A stretch of 64,000 bases of DNA from Cephalotrichum gorgonifer (GCA_900312665.1 ONZQ02000005.1:1157077-1221076), one strand, 5' to 3'; shown: positions 25,997 through 37,100, counted from the stretch's first letter. Notes: generated by a model not told the origin, from the letters alone. Program-made: numbers and translations.

Positions 25997-26366
25997 TGAT
26001 AAGTCCTCGCGATGCATAGACGAGAGGCTATCTCCTAAGTCTACATACAGCAACGAATATAAAAGAAAAAAAAGATAGATAGATCAAGAAGTAAACACTC
26101 TAAACAGGAGGAGTTATGATAGTAATACTAAGGTACTGTTTTTCTCTCATAGAAGTATTCTGGAAATTAATTTAAAGCCCTCCGCTGAGGGCTCCGTGGG
26201 TAGGCCCGCGTTATGGTGACCGCCATTCGCAGTCTATCTTGCAGAGTTGTAGTGTTCCATGGCCTCTTATCTTCACCGCAACCTCGACTGATCGATAATC
26301 CTGCTTGGGCTCTATAGCGTCTTGTGTTCACATCAAGGGTATCGTTACACATCTGCCGAGATGGGT
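25997..26366. other. intergenic, convergent 3' ends
   Basis: Short AT-rich gap between the Ca2+ pump and the GPI protein; nothing recognised. Confidence 0.5.
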
Positions 26367-26978
26367 TTAAAGTTGAAAGGCGGCGAAGGCAATGCTGCCG
26401 GCAACCACCGCAGCGGCGGCGGCTCCCATGCCCATTAGACTGGAAGCAGCACCGTTGTCATCCCCAGAGTCGCTGTTGCCCTCTGAACTATCCCCCCCTT
26501 CATCGCTTTCACCGTCCCCGCCGCCCGGGCACTGAAAGCTGTTGCACCCCTCGGGGATGGGTTCAAAATGATCGGAAAACTGCGGCAGCTCGGCGCACGT
26601 GCTCCAGACGGCCTCGACGAGCGACGAATGCTGGCAGTTCAGGCTGGAGCCGTGGCTCTGTAGACTCGAGAGTGCGGAGGTGAGGCTGGCGGGGATATTG
26701 GTGGTCGGAATATCACCGCATTTGCCGGATCGGTTCTCTTCGAGCCAGCTATTGAGGTCCTCCGGGGCTTGCGGTGCGACAGAGAGGAATGATTCGATGG
26801 CCGTGGAGCAGGAAGCGACCACGGGATTGGAGTCCTCTCCTGTGGAGGAAGTTTGGCGGGCTTGGAGATTGGGGCCAGTGGATGTCGGGGTTGCCCGGAG
26901 ATAGAAAGGCACGCGATCTGCGACGGATGCGGTCGCGAAGGCGAGGAGGACGAGCATAGAGAAGGGAGTAGGAGCCAT
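26367..26978 (-). CDS. secreted, probably GPI-anchored cysteine-containing protein
   Basis: One exon, 203 aa. Residues 1-20 form a signal peptide (MAPTPFSMLVLLAFATASVA). The ectodomain has seven cysteines spread over about 100 residues (ASCST, GKCGD, NCQHS, TCAEL, GCNSFQC). A Gly/Ser/Asp/Glu-rich spacer follows, then a C-terminal hydrophobic tail after NGAASS, as expected for a GPI-anchor signal. The layout fits a family of small fungal surface proteins of unknown role; I do not recognise a named domain with certainty. It is convergent with the Ca2+ pump. Confidence 0.75.
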   Translation of the reverse strand: MAPTPFSMLVLLAFATASVADRVPFYLRATPTSTGPNLQARQTSSTGEDSNPVVASCSTAIESFLSVAPQAPEDLNSWLEENRSGKCGDIPTTNIPASLTSALSSLQSHGSSLNCQHSSLVEAVWSTCAELPQFSDHFEPIPEGCNSFQCPGGGDGESDEGGDSSEGNSDSGDDNGAASSLMGMGAAAAAVVAGSIAFAAFQL

Positions 26979-29240
26979 TATATTCCCGGTTTAGAGTGAT
27001 GATGGTGCCGTTAATGGAGGTAAGTCTTGGTAGAGATTAGCTATTAGCAGTTAACTGCAACCCAAAAGGTCAAGGAACGAAGGAGGCTGCTTTAAATGTT
27101 TCGCCCGCTTGACAAGTGATAGGGCGTCGAATCAGGGACCGGGGTCAATGATATATAGGTATGCTGTATTCTAGCCTCGATAATAATTAATAATAGACCT
27201 CCAATTTGCGCGTAAGACCGGCGTGATTTGGTGCCGTTGGTGAGATTATTTTGGGCGCAATGCGGCGATCATACCTAGCTAGGTAGGTTAGTTGCGAAAC
27301 ATGGAACAAGGCTCGGGGCTATGGCCGGGAACGAAGCACACCTCGCTTGGCGTTGAGGAGGTCAGCACGCAGAATGTCATTAAAATCCACGCGCACCCCT
27401 TCGAAGTGAAATGAGAGGACGAGAACTCGGGATGAGAACCATGTAAGGGCGGCTCAATCGGGACAACCGGAGCCACCACTTAGTCTTACATGTAGTCTTG
27501 GCACTCGTTCCCTGCTGACTTTGGATGAGGCCAGAATGCTGACGGCTGCCATCAGTCGATTTGCTCAGGCTCGGCACCTCCGGCTTCCTGTTTGGGCAAA
27601 TTGAGTCCTCGTGTTGTTCTTTGCTGCTGGCCCCTTCCACAGGTAAGGGGCTTTTCAGTCACTTGATCCTTGTACAGGCCCTCCGATGAACTAGATGGGT
27701 CAATCTCTGACCTCATGTATCAGCTCTTATAGGCGGCCAACTAGACGGGTATCTGAAAGGGAATAGTAATGTTTACAGAAACTGGTAGACATATCCTTGG
27801 CCCAAAGTATCAATGAAGGGCGCCCGATACAGCCTGTGGAGAGGTTGAATAGAAGGTACCTTGCATTTAACTACGGTCTCTTGAACAAACAGGCAAATTG
27901 GTGAAAAAGAGTATCGATCACTGAGTGCTTGTTATCACGATTAGTCATTAGGAACTGCATCTTGTTCCGGAGCTTCAGTAATATGTAGGTACTGCGCCAT
28001 CTATAGGCCATCTCCTGCTCCATCTGGACCCCTGAGAAATATCTAAGGATAATCGCCTCAAGGAACAACATCTGAGAGCCCTAGATCTCTTTAGAAGTTG
28101 ACGGTGATATAGAATAACTCTACAGCTGCGATTAACTAGTTTATGCAGTGAACAATGTGCCCCAGCCATGGAATACTTGATATACTATATAACATAGCAT
28201 ATTTCCAACATTAGGTATTTGGCATTTAACATCATTTATTAGGCAATAGTATTGGTATTTTTTGCTACTTGTTGCAACTTTATATTGTTGCATACTCAAA
28301 TTCCTATGTGTATATTAGAACCTCTACTGGCCCATGTCCGTCATCCTCAGGTGCGTATCGCGTGTTTCTGCCATTTGTTCTAGAAGAAAGGAATTCCATA
28401 GATTCTGTAGTACTACGTGGGATAAACGGTCTGAATATCCTACTACAAGGACTTACCCGCCTTGAAAACGTGTGCATTATGATACATCCCAGAGACTCTC
28501 AGGGCGAGCCTATATGCAACTCAAACACGGGGCAACGGCTTCATTTATTAACCAGAGGAGAAGTACTCGTAATAAACCATTATACACTTCTATTCTCTGT
28601 AGCAAGCTTGTAATGCAACAGTGCCCGGCCCATACCTTTTCAATGCCGCTCAAAGTTGCCTGCAACCTCTATGACATGCTCAAGTTGGCCGTGTGAGAGG
28701 ACCTTGCCGCCGAATTAGGCCAGGTGCTGTACCGTAGTGATGGCGTTGTGGATCTCACGACCATTCACATCGTGATCAGACAACTCACGGATGTAGGCGT
28801 GCAGCTCCCTGGTCTCGATGTTTTTCTCGCCCAGGTCTTGTATATGTAGGAGGAAGTTCCTGCAGGGACTGACCATTGGGCTCTTCAGAAGCCTCGGTCA
28901 CTGCAGTCTGGGATGGATGTGTGACTGGAAGGCTTGATCGAAGGCTCTCGCTCGGTTCGCCATCAGCCTCGTTCTTGAGAACCGTGGAGCTGGACGGCGA
29001 CGATCTTCGTACTGAGGTCCACCTCTTGACGAACTTGCGCACCAAACTGTCGTTGCGTTGGGTAACACCCTCGTCGTCATTATCAGCAGGTGGCTCCCAT
29101 TCGCCTGGCAGGTGTGTGCGGCCGCCAGGATGTCGCGTACCGCCCGCTCCTGTGACGGGAGGAGGAGCACGTACCGCATATACGAGCCAGCTATTACTGT
29201 CCCCTGAACACAGTGGCACATGCTTCTCCACACATATCTA
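26979..29240. other. AT-rich gene-poor stretch
   Basis: Promoter side of the GPI protein, then about 1.8 kb of AT-rich sequence. Two overlapping minus-strand reading frames at 28785-29284 (148 and 128 codons) have no recognisable domain and are not called as genes. Confidence 0.45.
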
Positions 29241-29246
29241 GGGCGC

Positions 29247-29388
29247 ATCCCACATCCAATGATCGCGCATCCCGCATCCCACATCGCGCATCATCCCACA
29301 TTGCTTGAGTTGTCAGCAATTCCCGCCACTTAGCTCTGCTGCCCCCCCAGTTGGGAAGTTCTTCCATCCCACATTCCATATCCCACAT
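29247..29388 (+). promoter_or_regulatory. five copies of ATCCCACAT upstream of C2H2 gene
   Basis: Exact copies start at 29247, 29276, 29293, 29366 and 29380, with a near copy (ATCCCGCAT) near 29270. They end 57 bp before the start codon of the C2H2 regulator. The same 9-mer is clustered in the SDR/NmrA promoter at 32.26-32.32 kb. That they are protein-binding sites is inference. Confidence 0.6.
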
Positions 29389-29445
29389 CGTCGAGACGCA
29401 GTCAGCACCCAATGGCTCGTTACGATCAATGGATCTCAATGAACA

Positions 29446-30860
29446 ATGTCGAAAAGATTCAAATGTCAACATGACCATTGCCAACGGTCTTATATTCGAA
29501 GGGAGCATCTTCTGCGCCATGAAAAGGACCATCTCGATGACCGGCCATTCATGTGCCCTTTATGTCCCTCTACTTTCAAGAGACGGTACTGCTTCAGTTC
29601 TCGCCTGCTCATGGTCCAAACCGAATGAGGAGCTAATGCAACGCAAGGGATATCCTCAATCGACATGTAGTACTGAGTCATAAGTCGTCCAAGTCCGGAT
29701 CTAACACGATCAACGGGGAGGAACGGCAGCATCCCGTTATAGCCCCTTCCACGGGAGTGGTGCCCCGTGTGGACCGCGAAGAGACTACCAATGCTCCCTC
29801 CCGTGGACATAATAGTCAGCAGCCCAGCCGAGTAGAGGTATCCCTATGGAATGAGGGTGCCCCGGCGGTGGTTACACCACCCGTGGGCTCGACTAGTCCT
29901 GAACACCTGATCTCCCTCTACTTTCACCGGTTTCATCCTCATTGGCCACTGTTTGATGAACGTCTCTTTTTGAACACGCCCCAGTCACCAGACCTGGTTC
30001 AGGCAGTGCTTCTTGCGGGTCTGTGGATGCAGAATACACCCCAGACAAGAGCAGAGGCTAGGTCCCAGCATGATGCGCTGATTAAAGGTGTCAACTGCAA
30101 GCTCGTATGGCATAGTCTTCAAGCCCAGCTGCGGGTAGGATTCTGGCTAAGACCTTGTGATATCTAGTTTGACGAACAGCGAGAAAATCTCGTTTCTGCA
30201 CGCCCTTGCCCTGAGCAACTCCCTATATTCCAGGTTCTCCTCATCGCGCTTATTTTAGCAACGTACCGTGGCACCGAGACGATCGCCCCGCTCATGATGA
30301 ATACCAAACACCTATGGGAGCTATTCGCTCACGCCGGATTTTACTCGCAGGATAAGATTAATGCCCAGTGCCCATCTATGGAGTGTCGAGAACAGTACCA
30401 GCGGTATGGTGTCTAACCTCCCCACCTCACTAACAAGGACCTCAAATACACTAACTAAACCGCTTCAAGGCTGGCACTTATTCATTTCAAGGTCTATCTT
30501 CACGTCAACGGCCTTATAATGAGACACTTCCCACTGTTCAAACTTTTTGATTACTTCCACCCGCAGGTGCTGGATATTCCGGTCCCGCACACTAAAGGGA
30601 GGGTAGAAACCACAACAAATCCCGTCGCAGTCCCTGATTTGGAGGAGCGGCATACGGTGGTGAAAATATTCGATGCTGATTCAAGAATATCCGGGCAAAA
30701 AATATTGTCTTCTTTGGTTGCATGGGATGTTTCGTTGGGCATGAGCGTAGGGTGCTTCCTGACGCAGAAGCCCGATGAGGATTTTCGTTCTTTATTTGGA
30801 AGGATTATGCCGAATCTCTTTCTGCATCCTGTCGAAGTGGAGGGGGATGTTGCTAGTTAG
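29446..30860 (+). CDS. C2H2 zinc-finger transcription factor with fungal-specific domain
   Basis: Probable DNA-binding regulator. Four exons (29446-29585, 29648-30104, 30168-30403, 30470-30860) give 407 aa. Two adjacent C2H2 fingers sit at the extreme N-terminus: C-x4-C-x12-H-x4-H starting FKCQHDHC, and CPLC-x12-H-x4-H, the latter completed only by splicing inside FKRRD. The 63-nt second intron removes an in-frame TAG and is a multiple of three. After a polar linker, a fungal-specific regulatory domain starts at LISLYFHRFHPHWPLFDE, with PIFQVLLIALIL and LWELFAHAGFY. The protein is shorter than most of its type (often 600-900 aa), so the regulatory domain may be truncated. It is followed by the SDR gene, convergent, about 160 bp away. 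Confidence 0.85.
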
Positions 30861-31017
30861 TAAGGGTGTTTGAGCATGCGATGAATAGAGGGAAATTCTG
30901 GCGGAATCGTAGCTAATGCGGATAGAATGATCAGAACCATGTGCAGATCATTTTCATTTATTTGGTGGGTGTAAAAGGTTGCTGTCCAAACTCCTATCTC
31001 AACCTTCGGTATGTAAG

Positions 31018-31907
31018 CTAACGCATGATACCTCCATCAGCGGCAATAACCTGCCCATTGATCCAACCTCCGTCATCACTAACAAGGAAAGCAACCACCC
31101 TCCCGATGTCTTCCGGCTCCCCGGGTCGCTTCAGCGGATGCCAGCTAGCAATGACTTCCCTCCCCTCCTCCATCGTCATGTTCTCACCGTCCGGGACATA
31201 CTTGGCAAAGTTCTTAAACTGGTCCGTCATCGTGGCACCCGGGGCAATGGCGTTAATGGTAATCTTCTTCTCGCCGCAGTCGACAGCCAAGCACCTCACG
31301 AATGTCTCCACCGCGCCTTTGCTTCCCGCGTAGACGGCATGAGCCGCGAAGCCCCGGCCCTGTGCGGTGCGAGAGGAAGTGAGGACTATACGGCCTCCTT
31401 CTTTGAGGTGGTGGAAGGCCTCTTGGGCGACAAAGTATTGGGCCTTGGTATTCACGCCGAAGGTGGTGTCGAACTCTGATTCTTCTGTGTCCTTCAAGTG
31501 GCTGAAGCTGTTCACACCCGCGTTGGAGACAACGATGCTAAGAGATCCGTAGTGGTCGATTGCTTTGGCGAAAAGCGAGCGGATTGATGAGACGGAACTC
31601 ATTTCGGCGTGCACGGCGACGGCCTGCCGTCCAAGCTGCTGGATTTCGGTCACCAACTCATACGCTGCAGAGGAGCTGTTGTTGTAATGGACGACAATAT
31701 CAGCGCCTCTTTTGGCTAGCTCTAGAGCTACGTGTTTTGAGAAAACTGTTCAGAGTGTTTGCCTCAAGAATCAAGGTGTCATCCAAGAGTGAACATACCA
31801 ATGGCTCGCCCGAGACCACGAGCGGCGCCGGTCACGAGGGCAACCTTCCCGGTCAGCCACCACGTTTCTCCCGAAGCAGGATGCCCCGAAGTGTTATTAT
31901 GACTCAT
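31018..31907 (-). CDS. SDR ketoreductase, versicolorin/hydroxynaphthalene reductase-like
   Basis: Classical short-chain dehydrogenase, NADPH-dependent by family. Two exons (31907-31799 and 31727-31018) give 272 aa. It shows cofactor motif TGAARGLG, the VSNAGVNSF segment, the catalytic Ser in VLTSS, YAGSK (Tyr and Lys), and the C-terminal NDGGWxxGQVxxxDGG-like end (SDDGGWINGQVIAADGGIMR). The order and the DQFKNFAKYVPDGENMTMEE region resemble fungal polyketide ketoreductases such as versicolorin and tri/tetrahydroxynaphthalene reductases. An in-frame Met at 31931 would add eight residues. It is divergent from the NmrA-like gene across a 627-bp shared promoter. The true substrate is unknown; no polyketide synthase is in the window. 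Confidence 0.9.
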
Positions 31908-32262
31908 GTTAACCTGTACCTGAACTTCCATGATTCTAACAGGACAGTTGTGTGAACATGGTAGGAGGTGGTGCATGAATTAATATTGCAAGGCCGACGC
32001 ACGGTCATACCAGGCTGCCCGGACGTAAAATTAACCCCGAGTCCTGCTGGACGACTTACAAATACCTCCATGTAAGTACTCGGTCGAACGGGCGTCCCGT
32101 GTCAGTACAAGGGACGAGGGAGCCGTAACGGATCACCATCCGAGGCGCCATGAATCAGCGAGGAGCTGACGAATCTTAGACCATGAAGCTCCAGTACATA
32201 CCGCCACTTGTCCGGGCAATATCCGATGACACAATTGGTAATCATTAACAGCAGATTCTGAA
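31908..32262. other. SDR side of divergent promoter
   Basis: Upstream flank of the SDR gene; no gene. The regulatory motif cluster begins just after it. Confidence 0.5.
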
Positions 32263-32320
32263 ATCCCACATCCCACATCGTGCCCCACATCGTGATCTCT
32301 GTGGGGGCGGCATCCCACAT
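32263..32320 (+). promoter_or_regulatory. ATCCCACAT cluster in divergent SDR/NmrA promoter
   Basis: Exact copies at 32263, 32270 (sharing two bases) and 32312, plus a near copy GCCCCACAT at 32282. The cluster is about 215-270 bp from the NmrA start and 355-415 bp from the SDR start. Confidence 0.6.
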
Positions 32321-32534
32321 TGTAATCGGTAGTCGATCATGGCGGTCTCGGCGGGAGCCACAGAAGGATATATTAAATAGAGCCTGTCCTGCTTTCATTC
32401 CGTTTCTCGATGTCTTTGGTTCGTAGCGTATCCAATTCGGCTAGCAATCAATCTGTTGGATCTTTGGCCCATACTTCAACGTCATACTTTGGCCCGTACT
32501 TTGACATCATACTGATAAAGACCACCAATACATC

Positions 32535-33533
32535 ATGGCCCGCGTTATCAAGAATGTTGCAATCGCCGGGGTAAGGATGCTAGCCTAGCCTTCTTCCCAC
32601 CACATGTTGCCCTCTCCTTATCCCGGATTTTACTGATAGGCAGGTTAGGCGACTGGAACTTTGGGATCCCATATTCTGCGTGCCCTAGTTGACACTAGGG
32701 CTTTCAATATTACGGTTCTGACGCGGGGTTCGAACAAGCCCCTTCCCACGGGTGTTACTTCAAAGGAAGTTGATTATACCTCCTTACCGTCACTTCTCGA
32801 TGCTGTCCGGGGACAAGACGCTGTTATCGACTCGACCTACAGCCAAGATGCCGAGGGGCCTTGCCTTCTCATCGACGCTTGTATTGCGGCCCACGTCTAT
32901 CGCTATATTCCTCCCGAGTTTGGATCAGACCCCCTCAATGAAGCTGTTCAGAAGCTTCCTTTCTTTCGTCGCAAGGTTACCACGACGAAATATCTCTTCG
33001 ACAAGGTGAATGTAGAAGATGGGTTGGACCTGACATGGACGGCTATAGCCTGCGGTCCGTTCCTTGAGCCGCCCTTGGAAGACGGAAGTTTGGGGATAGA
33101 CTTGAAGAGGAAGGAGGTGACGCTCTTTGGTGACGGGACAACAGTTTCGCCGTGGTCGACTCTGGACGCTGTCGGAAAGGCGACGGCCCAGGTTCTTCTC
33201 AAGCCAGAGGAAACCAAGAATAGGGTCCTCTATATTTCGTCCGTGAATCTGTCCCAGAGCAGGTTGGGTGGGCTGGCGGAAGAGGCGTTGGGTGGTGAGT
33301 GGCGTGCGGACACTCTCGACGTCCAAAAGCTACATGATGATGCCCAGGCAAGGATGCAGAAGGGCGAGATGGATATGGAAGTCATCTTTGCTTTTTTGAA
33401 GTATTCGATGTCGTCTGAGACGTATACGTACCCTTGGACGAAGGATGATAACGATCTGCTTAATGTGGAAAGGCTGACGGAGGAGCAAGTGAAGAGCATT
33501 ATACTTGAGAAGGCTCGCCAGGAGGTGAACTAG
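32535..33533 (+). CDS. NmrA-like / isoflavone-reductase-like protein
   Basis: Atypical SDR that binds NADP(H); members act as reductases in secondary metabolism or as redox sensors. Two exons (32535-32570, 32649-33533) give 306 aa. The glycine motif GATGTLG is made by splicing (AG|ATGTLGSHI). Further landmarks: VLTRGSNK after beta-2, DAVIDSTY, YRYIPPEFGSD, a lysine-rich KVTTTKYLFDKV segment in the place of the IFR catalytic lysine, ACGPFLEP and DAVGKATAQVL. It is divergent from the SDR ketoreductase. Function is inferred at family level only. Confidence 0.88.
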
Positions 33534-34307
33534 ATAGAATGCTAAGCCTCTCTTACTTCGTGATTGCAAGCCACTCTAATCTCGCTTGCGGGTTATGTGA
33601 CTCCAACAGGGTCGATATGCTGTGACATGAGCGGGCCCCTCATCTTAATGTTGTGATCTCATTCGGATCACGGGGCACTTCCCACGGTGTCCCCATTACA
33701 GGGGTGATCGGTAAGCGTTGGTCGCCGGGAGCTGAGACTGGCGGTTGTTCGGAGATACTACCAACTACGGATGGGTCGGTCCACACCGGAGAGCGGGGCC
33801 GACTGGAGCAGTGGATCCAGGATGAACAGGCGCGGGCGCTTCTGATAATCGATCCCATCCGGGGGAATCAGACAATCTTGTAGAACAAAGTTTTTCGGCG
33901 GTGGCAGGCGGTTGGGTTCTCCGTGTCCCGAAAACCTGGGCCTATCGTCTCCTATCCGTTCGCACCACGTTGACCACGAGCTGTCTTAGCATGCTCAAAT
34001 CAACCATCATCTCCAGGTTTAGTTCCACGGCTCTTCGAATACATTTAATGGCTTTGGTTCTCGGATTCTACATATTTTGATGTTGTTCTCTAAGTTGATC
34101 TTTGTTAAGAAGACAGGGGATAATCTCACGCATGATGTTATTTTTTCCCTTATCATATCCTGGCACGTGATACCGACGGCCAAGAAACAAATCCACCTGA
34201 AATGGGCGCAGAGCCTCGTGTCGTAACCCCGCCCCGAACGTTGGCTGTTGCAACTTACTCCTCAACCGGATCGTCACGGAGGGGCCTGCCCGTCCCTCGC
34301 AAACACG
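33534..34307. other. intergenic
   Basis: Between the NmrA-like and patatin-ankyrin genes, same strand. No gene or repeat recognised. Confidence 0.5.
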
Positions 34308-37100
34308 ATGGAGAAAGAGAAACCGAGCGGCGGTGGACTGGGCGATGAGAAACGGGGCGGCCATACTCAAGGCTCCAAGGGCGAGACCGGCCCAGAGAAG
34401 TTGCCCCAGTTAAGTGGTGTCTCTTTAGCGACGGGGCCGGCAGAGCCTGGGCGCCATTTAAAATTGCTCTCCCTCGGTAAGATATTCCCGCCCCGTCAAC
34501 AAACTCACTCATGTGGGATGCTGACGACCTGTTAGATGGAAGCTACGGAGACCGGGCGCTGTCGGTGCTGCTCATCCTTAAGCAGGTTTTCGGCGCGCTG
34601 GAGCTGGGACGGGACGTGAAACCGTGCGACTACTTTGACCTCATCGGAGGTTCCGGGACAGGGGGGTAAGTAAGTTCGAGTGCTAGAGTACAAGACCGAT
34701 CCATTAAAAAAACGCCCTTTGCCACGTTGACTAACTACGTGCGCCGCGTATAGCATCCTAGCAATTATGCTCGGCCGCCTACGTATGTCCATACCCGAAT
34801 GTATTGAGGCCTACCGATCCCTCTCAGATCGCACCTTTCGTCCCCGTAAACAGTGGACCCTCCCTTCCATCGTCTCGGATTTGTTTCCAAGCAGGTTCGA
34901 CTCCGACGCGCTGATCCAAGCCGCCGAGGACGTCGTGCGACGAGCCGGCGAGCCACATGGCGCGAAGCTAATCGACAGACGCGACTCCCAATGCAAGGTG
35001 TACGTAAAGCAAACATATGATCTCTGCTTCAACCCTCATTCCAAGGACTAATTCAAGTCCAGGTTCGTCACCGCCGCAACCCAGCGAGCGGCAGGCCTCC
35101 AAATGCATCTCCTCCGAACCTACCGGAGCGCCGGCGAGTTCCAGCCCGACATATCCATTGGGCAGGCCTTTCATGCCGCCCTCGCTGCCTCGGAGCTCGT
35201 GGGGCCCTGTTCCATAGCCGCCGCAGGATTCAGCTACACGGACGGGCTGTCCTCCTGGAATAACCCGTCTGTCCAGGTCCTTGCTGAAGGCGAACAGACT
35301 TGGGCCGGGGCGCAGGCCCATTCTACGAGTCTGCTAAGTCTGGGCGCCGGTATACCGCGGAATGACGTTCTCAAGTCCCTGTCTCGGCCCCTCGCGAGGT
35401 CCATCTCAGAATGGTCCACAGAGGCCGACGTGACAGCCGGGAAATTTGAAAGGGAGCATCCGGGGTTGGTTAGCTCGGGTGGCCTCGCTAGACTAAGCCT
35501 CACGGAGTTTCCTCTCAGATTAGGCTCCACTATTGAGGGGTTAACCGAGACCTATCTGTGCAGGCCCGACACCGTCGCAGCCGTCCACGCCTTCGTCCAC
35601 CGCCTCCGAAATCCCCTCCCATTATCCTCAATAGGACCTCCGCTGGATCCTGGACCTGAGCCTGTGGGGGAATCGGGGCCGTCGCAACTACAGGAGCCCA
35701 TGTCCCCTCCCTATGTTGAGCACGACGAGGAACTCGTGCCTTACTCGGCCATAACGGGTGAGACCTCTGAAAAGCCCTACTCCGCCATCCCGAGTGAGAA
35801 ATCTGAAAAGTCGTACTACGCTACAACGGGTGAGAAATCTGAAAAGCAAGGTACGTTAAGTGTACTTTTCCCAATTCCTTCATTCCTCGCTCATACTGAA
35901 ATATTCCCTAGTAGTAATCGACACGAGCGAGAAGTCAGAAAAGAAAGGTGCGCTCCGCGGCTATATCCCTATCCTGACTGTCCCAGGTACTAACAGCCCT
36001 CCTATATAGCGCCCGAAAAATCTCAGAAAGCCGAGGAACCCTTATCCCCTCGATCGGTGCAGTGGCTTATAGTCCGCAAGGACAAATTCACTGAACAGCC
36101 GAGCTCCCTTTTCTTCCTCGCTGCCAAAGAGAGCCGCATCGGCCTCATCAAAGGACTCTTGAAAAAGGGCGTCGACATAAACCGCCAGGACCAGCTCGGC
36201 AAAACGGCCGTGCACCTCGCTGCTGAAGAAGGTCTCGTCTCGGTTCTTCAGACCCTGATAGCCTGCGGAGCCGATATCAACTTCCAGGATGCGCACGGCG
36301 AGACCGCCCTGGTGAAGGCGGCTAGGAAGGACGACAAGATGGTTGCGCTACAGCTCCTCGACGGGGGTGCCGATCCAGATGTCGCAGACGACATTGGATG
36401 GACACCGCTAGCGTGGGCCTCCTTTAATGGCCACGAAGCCCTTGTGAAGGTGCTGGCACCGCGGACGGCCCTCGGTAGAGATCCATCGGGAATGGGTTCT
36501 CCCCTATGGCGGGCTAGAAAACTAGGGATGGAAGTCATCGTGCGCATCCTCGAAGCCGAGATCGCCAAGAGGTCGGAAAAGCCCGTGAAACCGCCCACGC
36601 CGATATCCCTCACTCCCTCGCCCCTAGAACTATTCGTCGGAATTCCCTCTAGCTTCGCAGTGGTTATGACCATAAACTCCTGCACAATCAGGGCTGTGGT
36701 TGCGAGTGGCTGCCAATCAAGCGTGATGAGCGCCAGGTGGCTCGCTCCCGCTGGCCTCGACATGCTTCTCGACAAGAGATACTCCGGGGTAGTCCGTGGC
36801 CTCTCCATCGTGCCTATGATCGGCCGGGTCCACCTCTTCGACTTTATTTTGGAGGGGGTGTCGTACTCGACATCCGTCAGTGTATTAGATTCTCCCGACT
36901 GCGACTTCCTTCTCGGGCTGGACTTTTTGAAGAGATATAAGGGGTCTATAGACTTTTCGGATAATACGCTACGGCTAGAGGGTGGGTCGCGGCAGAAGGA
37001 TGGAGATAAGGTGCATGGTAAAGATTCCAAGGCGATGGTCAACGTGGTGCCGATGTATGGGATAGATACCGTACGAAATAAGGGAAAGGGCAGGGCGTAG
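34308..37100 (+). CDS. patatin-like / ankyrin / Ddi1-type retropepsin fusion, probable pseudoenzyme
   Basis: Six exons (34308-34476, 34536-34665, 34754-34999, 35063-35850, 35912-35947, 36010-37100) give 819 aa. Residues about 50-390 are patatin-like (LKLLSLDGSYGDR, PCDYFDLIGGSGTGG, IMLGRLRMSIPECIEAY, YTDGLSSWNNP). The usual DGGGxRG oxyanion loop reads DGSYGDR, and the Gly-x-Ser-x-Gly nucleophile position holds Gly97 (Ser one place early); Asp242 of the DG motif remains. A Ser/Glu/Lys linker has three 12-residue repeats. About four ankyrin repeats follow (487-607). Residues 663-780 match the Ddi1 retroviral-type aspartyl protease, with LLDKRYSGVVRG, IGRVHL and FLLGLDFLKRY, but the catalytic Asp is Ala688 (VASG). 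A regulatory or sensor role, as in fungal NLR-like proteins, is inference; no NACHT or NB-ARC domain is present. Confidence 0.88.
35739..35846 (+). repeat. three in-frame 36-bp coding repeats
   Basis: Three contiguous 12-codon units encode PYSAITGETSEK, PYSAIPSEKSEK and SYYATTGEKSEK in the linker of the patatin-ankyrin protein. Further TSEKSEK and PEKSQK pieces continue across the next two introns. Confidence 0.9.

Noticed and set aside
28785..29284. Two overlapping minus-strand frames of 148 and 128 codons
   Set aside because: No domain, no clear codon preference for one frame, and the upstream part is made from the ATCCCACAT repeats.
29247..29388. Possible CRISPR-like array
   Set aside because: Units are 9 bp with irregular spacing, in a eukaryotic promoter; no spacers or cas genes.
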